Source: Aporhodopirellula rubra
GTDB lineage: Bacteria > Planctomycetota > Planctomycetia > Pirellulales > Pirellulaceae
Assembly (NCBI RefSeq): GCF_014192335.1
Contig: NZ_JACHXU010000012.1
Location: forward strand, 1-64,000
Length of the DNA stretch: 64,000 bases
Direction of reading: 5' to 3'
Positions within the stretch are counted from its first letter, which is position 1. Each line of letters opens with the position of its first letter. Below, piece by piece: positions 61,655 to 64,000 of the stretch. Under the pieces are notes generated by a model that worked only from the letters and a program-made list of their open reading frames with translations, was not told where the DNA came from and did not search any database. Made by a program: the position numbers and the translations under genes.

Positions 61655-64000
61655 ATGACACCGATGATGAGACAATATCACGAAGCGAAAGAAGCGTGCG
61701 GCGACGCATTGCTGTTCTTTCGCATGGGCGACTTCTACGAGTTGTTCCTCGACGACGCGAAAACCGCGGCGGGGATTCTCGGCTTGAACCTCACCAGCCG
61801 AGACAAGGACAGCGAAAACCCGACCGCGATGGCCGGGTTCCCGCATCACCAGCTCGATCAATATTTGCAAAAGTTGATCCGGGCCGGTTATCGGGCCGCG
61901 GTCTGCGAACAGGTCGAGGATCCCAAACAGGCCAAAGGCCTCGTCCGGCGTGAGGTGACTCGCGTCGTCAGCGCCGGAACGTTGACCGACGACGGGTTGC
62001 TCGACCCGCGAGAACCCAACTACGTCGCATCGGTGATCGTGCCGAGCGATTCGGGCAAACGAAAAGGCGGCTCGAAATCGAAAAAGTCGCAGGCCGATCC
62101 GGCGACGCAAATGGTCGGCATCGCGTGGGCGGAATTGTCCAGCGGCCGTTTCGAGTCAGGCGTCTTTCCACGCGCACGTCTCGACGATGAACTCGCACGA
62201 ATCTCGCCCGCCGAAGTGATTTACTGCGAAGACGATCCGCACATCCATCCCGACACGACGATGCCATGGGTTTGGACGCGTCGGCCCGCGTGGAGTTTTG
62301 CACGCGACGCGGCTGAAAAGTCACTCACCAAACAACTCTGCGTCTCCAGCCTCGAGGGACTCGGGTTCGAATCCGATTCCGGCCCCGCGATTCGCGCCGC
62401 CGGCGCGGTGTTGTCGTACCTGCAAGAGACCCAACGCGGATCACTCGATCACTTCCGCGTGTTGACCTGTCACAACCGCAGCCCGGTACTGCAGATCGAT
62501 GCGGCGACTCGACGAAGCCTCGAGATCAACCGCACGATGCGGACGGGCAGCCGCGACGGAGCGTTGCTCGGCGTGATCGACCGTGCCGTCACACCGATGG
62601 GCTCGCGTCTACTCGGCGATTACCTCGCGGCACCACTCATTGCACCGGAGGACATCGCCTACCGGGCCGACGCCGTTTCTGAATTCGTCGCTAATCATTC
62701 TCTGCGCGGCGACGTCCGAAAGATACTGGGTGACACCTACGACCTGACCCGATTGCTGGCCCGGATCGCGACCGGTCGCACGGGGCCGCGCGACCTGCAA
62801 CAGATCGCCGTCACGCTCAGCGGGCTGCCGACGCTCAAGGCTCGCCTGACCGATCGCGTCAGCCACTGCCTCACCGAGATCGAATCGCGATTGCACCTTT
62901 GCCCCGAACTGCGAACCAATCTCGAAAACGCGCTCGCCGACGAGTGCCCGATCTCGGCCGCCGACGGGAACTTCATCCGCGCCGGTTATGACGCAGAACT
63001 CGACTCACTTCGCGAACTCGCAAAAGGGGGCAAACAATGGATTGCCTCCTACCAGCAGCGGCAAATGGACGAGACGGGAATCACAAACCTGAAGGTCGGA
63101 TACAACCGCGTCTTCGGTTACTTCCTCGAGGTTTCCAACGCCCACAAAGACAAAGTCCCCGCTGACTTCATTCGCAAACAAACCCTCAAAAATTGCGAAC
63201 GGTACATCACGCCAGAACTCAAAGAGTACGAAGAAAAAGTGCTCGCCGCCGACGAACAGGCGACCGTTCGCGAGCAGAACATCTTTCAACAACTGCGTCA
63301 GATGGCGCACACGAATCTCGCCGTCCTGCAAGAAGTCGCCGAGGCGATCGCCCGCGTCGATGTCCTTGCCGCGATGGCGGAAGTCGCCGCACAACATCAC
63401 TGGAACCGGCCACGAATCACCGACGACAGCGTGCTGCGAATCGAAGGTGGACGTCACCCGGTCCTCGATGTCTCGATGCCCCACGGCGAATTCGTTCCGA
63501 ACGATTGCATGCAGAGCCCCGAAACGGGAATGATCCTGTTGATCACGGGACCAAACATGGCCGGAAAGAGCACGTACATCCGGCAGGTCGCGTTAATCAC
63601 GCTGCTCGCACAAACGGGCAGTTTCGTCCCCGCCGACGCCGCCGAAATCGGTGTCGCCGATCGCATCTTTGCACGTGTCGGCGCGAGTGACGAACTCAGC
63701 CGTGGTCAAAGTACGTTCATGGTCGAAATGGTTGAGACCGCGCGAATCCTCAACACCGCGACGTCCCGGAGCCTCGTCATCCTGGACGAGATCGGACGCG
63801 GGACGAGCACCTACGACGGGCTATCGCTCGCCTGGGCGATCACCGAACACTTGCACGAACAGATCGGGTGCCGAACCCTGTTTGCAACCCACTACCACGA
63901 ACTCGCGGCGCTCGAAGAAACGCTGCCGCGGGTGAGCAACCTGAACGTCGCCGTGAAAGAATGGCAGGAAGAAGTCGTCTTCCTGCACCGCATCGTCAGC
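61655..64000 (+). CDS. mutS: DNA mismatch repair protein MutS, 3' end outside window
   Basis: 782 codons are visible from ATG 61655; the gene continues past base 64000. Domains in order: mismatch-binding N-terminal domain with the FYE motif (Phe27, Tyr28, Glu29 in MGDFYELF), connector, core/lever helices (about 260-570), then the ATPase with Walker A GPNMAGKST at 632-640, DELSRGQSTFM and LDEIGRGTSTYDG further on, and ATHYHEL near the visible end. MutS recognises mismatches and recruits MutL. Full MutS is about 850-900 residues, so a short C-terminal part is missing here. Confidence 0.95.
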   Translation, partial: MTPMMRQYHEAKEACGDALLFFRMGDFYELFLDDAKTAAGILGLNLTSRDKDSENPTAMAGFPHHQLDQYLQKLIRAGYRAAVCEQVEDPKQAKGLVRREVTRVVSAGTLTDDGLLDPREPNYVASVIVPSDSGKRKGGSKSKKSQADPATQMVGIAWAELSSGRFESGVFPRARLDDELARISPAEVIYCEDDPHIHPDTTMPWVWTRRPAWSFARDAAEKSLTKQLCVSSLEGLGFESDSGPAIRAAGAVLSYLQETQRGSLDHFRVLTCHNRSPVLQIDAATRRSLEINRTMRTGSRDGALLGVIDRAVTPMGSRLLGDYLAAPLIAPEDIAYRADAVSEFVANHSLRGDVRKILGDTYDLTRLLARIATGRTGPRDLQQIAVTLSGLPTLKARLTDRVSHCLTEIESRLHLCPELRTNLENALADECPISAADGNFIRAGYDAELDSLRELAKGGKQWIASYQQRQMDETGITNLKVGYNRVFGYFLEVSNAHKDKVPADFIRKQTLKNCERYITPELKEYEEKVLAADEQATVREQNIFQQLRQMAHTNLAVLQEVAEAIARVDVLAAMAEVAAQHHWNRPRITDDSVLRIEGGRHPVLDVSMPHGEFVPNDCMQSPETGMILLITGPNMAGKSTYIRQVALITLLAQTGSFVPADAAEIGVADRIFARVGASDELSRGQSTFMVEMVETARILNTATSRSLVILDEIGRGTSTYDGLSLAWAITEHLHEQIGCRTLFATHYHELAALEETLPRVSNLNVAVKEWQEEVVFLHRIVS

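Overview
The window looks like a chromosomal segment of a planctomycete, most likely a Pirellulaceae (Rhodopirellula-type) bacterium. This rests on a planctomycete/verrucomicrobial bacterial microcompartment (BMC) locus, several planctomycete-typical secreted or membrane families (DUF1573, DUF4112, DUF4416, DUF6677-like, Gly/Met-repeat proteins), an LptD-like outer-membrane protein, frequent TTG/GTG starts and a moderately high GC content. No rRNA, tRNA or CRISPR array was recognised.

Layout. 1-2.5 kb: 3' part of an ISAzo13-type transposase, an ankyrin/SUFU protein, a PII protein. 2.9-9.1 kb: Gly/Met-repeat secreted protein, DUF6677-like membrane protein, a 1,398-residue FtsK/EssC-type ATPase. 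9.2-13.8 kb: a run of plus-strand genes (endo/exonuclease/phosphatase-like protein, methyltransferase, FucU/RbsD mutarotase, HhH protein, SufT-like protein, thioesterase, ankyrin lipoprotein). 13.8-18.1 kb: AONS-family enzyme, LexA-like repressor, and a divergent uppP / DUF368 (PopT-type) pair. 18.5-27.4 kb: the BMC locus, in order DeoR regulator, pduL, two BMC-H, acyl kinase, BMC-P, PduP-type aldehyde dehydrogenase, BMC-P, an unknown protein with a cargo-like helix, BMC-P, class II aldolase, and a lactate/malate dehydrogenase-like enzyme. 28-52 kb: envelope and housekeeping genes (dgkA, lptD, DUF4416, AAE transporter, DUF1573, glycosyltransferase 9, DUF4112, giant FHA/coiled-coil protein, metzincin-type protease, UvrC-like nuclease, DUF4272). 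52-60 kb: L-rhamnose genes (AraC regulator, divergent rhaA, an NCS1-type permease, a small membrane protein, then rhaB on the opposite strand after a methyltransferase, an Rrf2 regulator and 5-formyl-THF cyclo-ligase). 60.8-64 kb: NIPSNAP protein and mutS, which runs off the window end.

How the parts fit. L-rhamnose would be isomerised (RhaA) and phosphorylated (RhaB). Rhamnulose-1-phosphate would then be cleaved to lactaldehyde and DHAP by the class II aldolase, which carries a C-terminal encapsulation helix. Inside the BMC, lactaldehyde would pass through aldehyde dehydrogenase, PduL and the kinase to lactate, with the LDH/MDH-like enzyme a candidate for NAD recycling. FucU could serve the fucose branch of the same pathway. 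The BMC type is established for fucose/rhamnose use in Planctomycetes; the complete rhamnose route in this window is my inference from gene content.

Points most worth a second look: active-site and acyl-pocket substitutions in the BMC kinase; an unknown 235-residue BMC protein with a cargo-type helix; candidate operators before the DeoR gene and between araC and rhaA; a LexA that appears to lack its cleavage site and catalytic lysine; the uppP/DUF368 pairing; and an NCS1 permease in a sugar operon.
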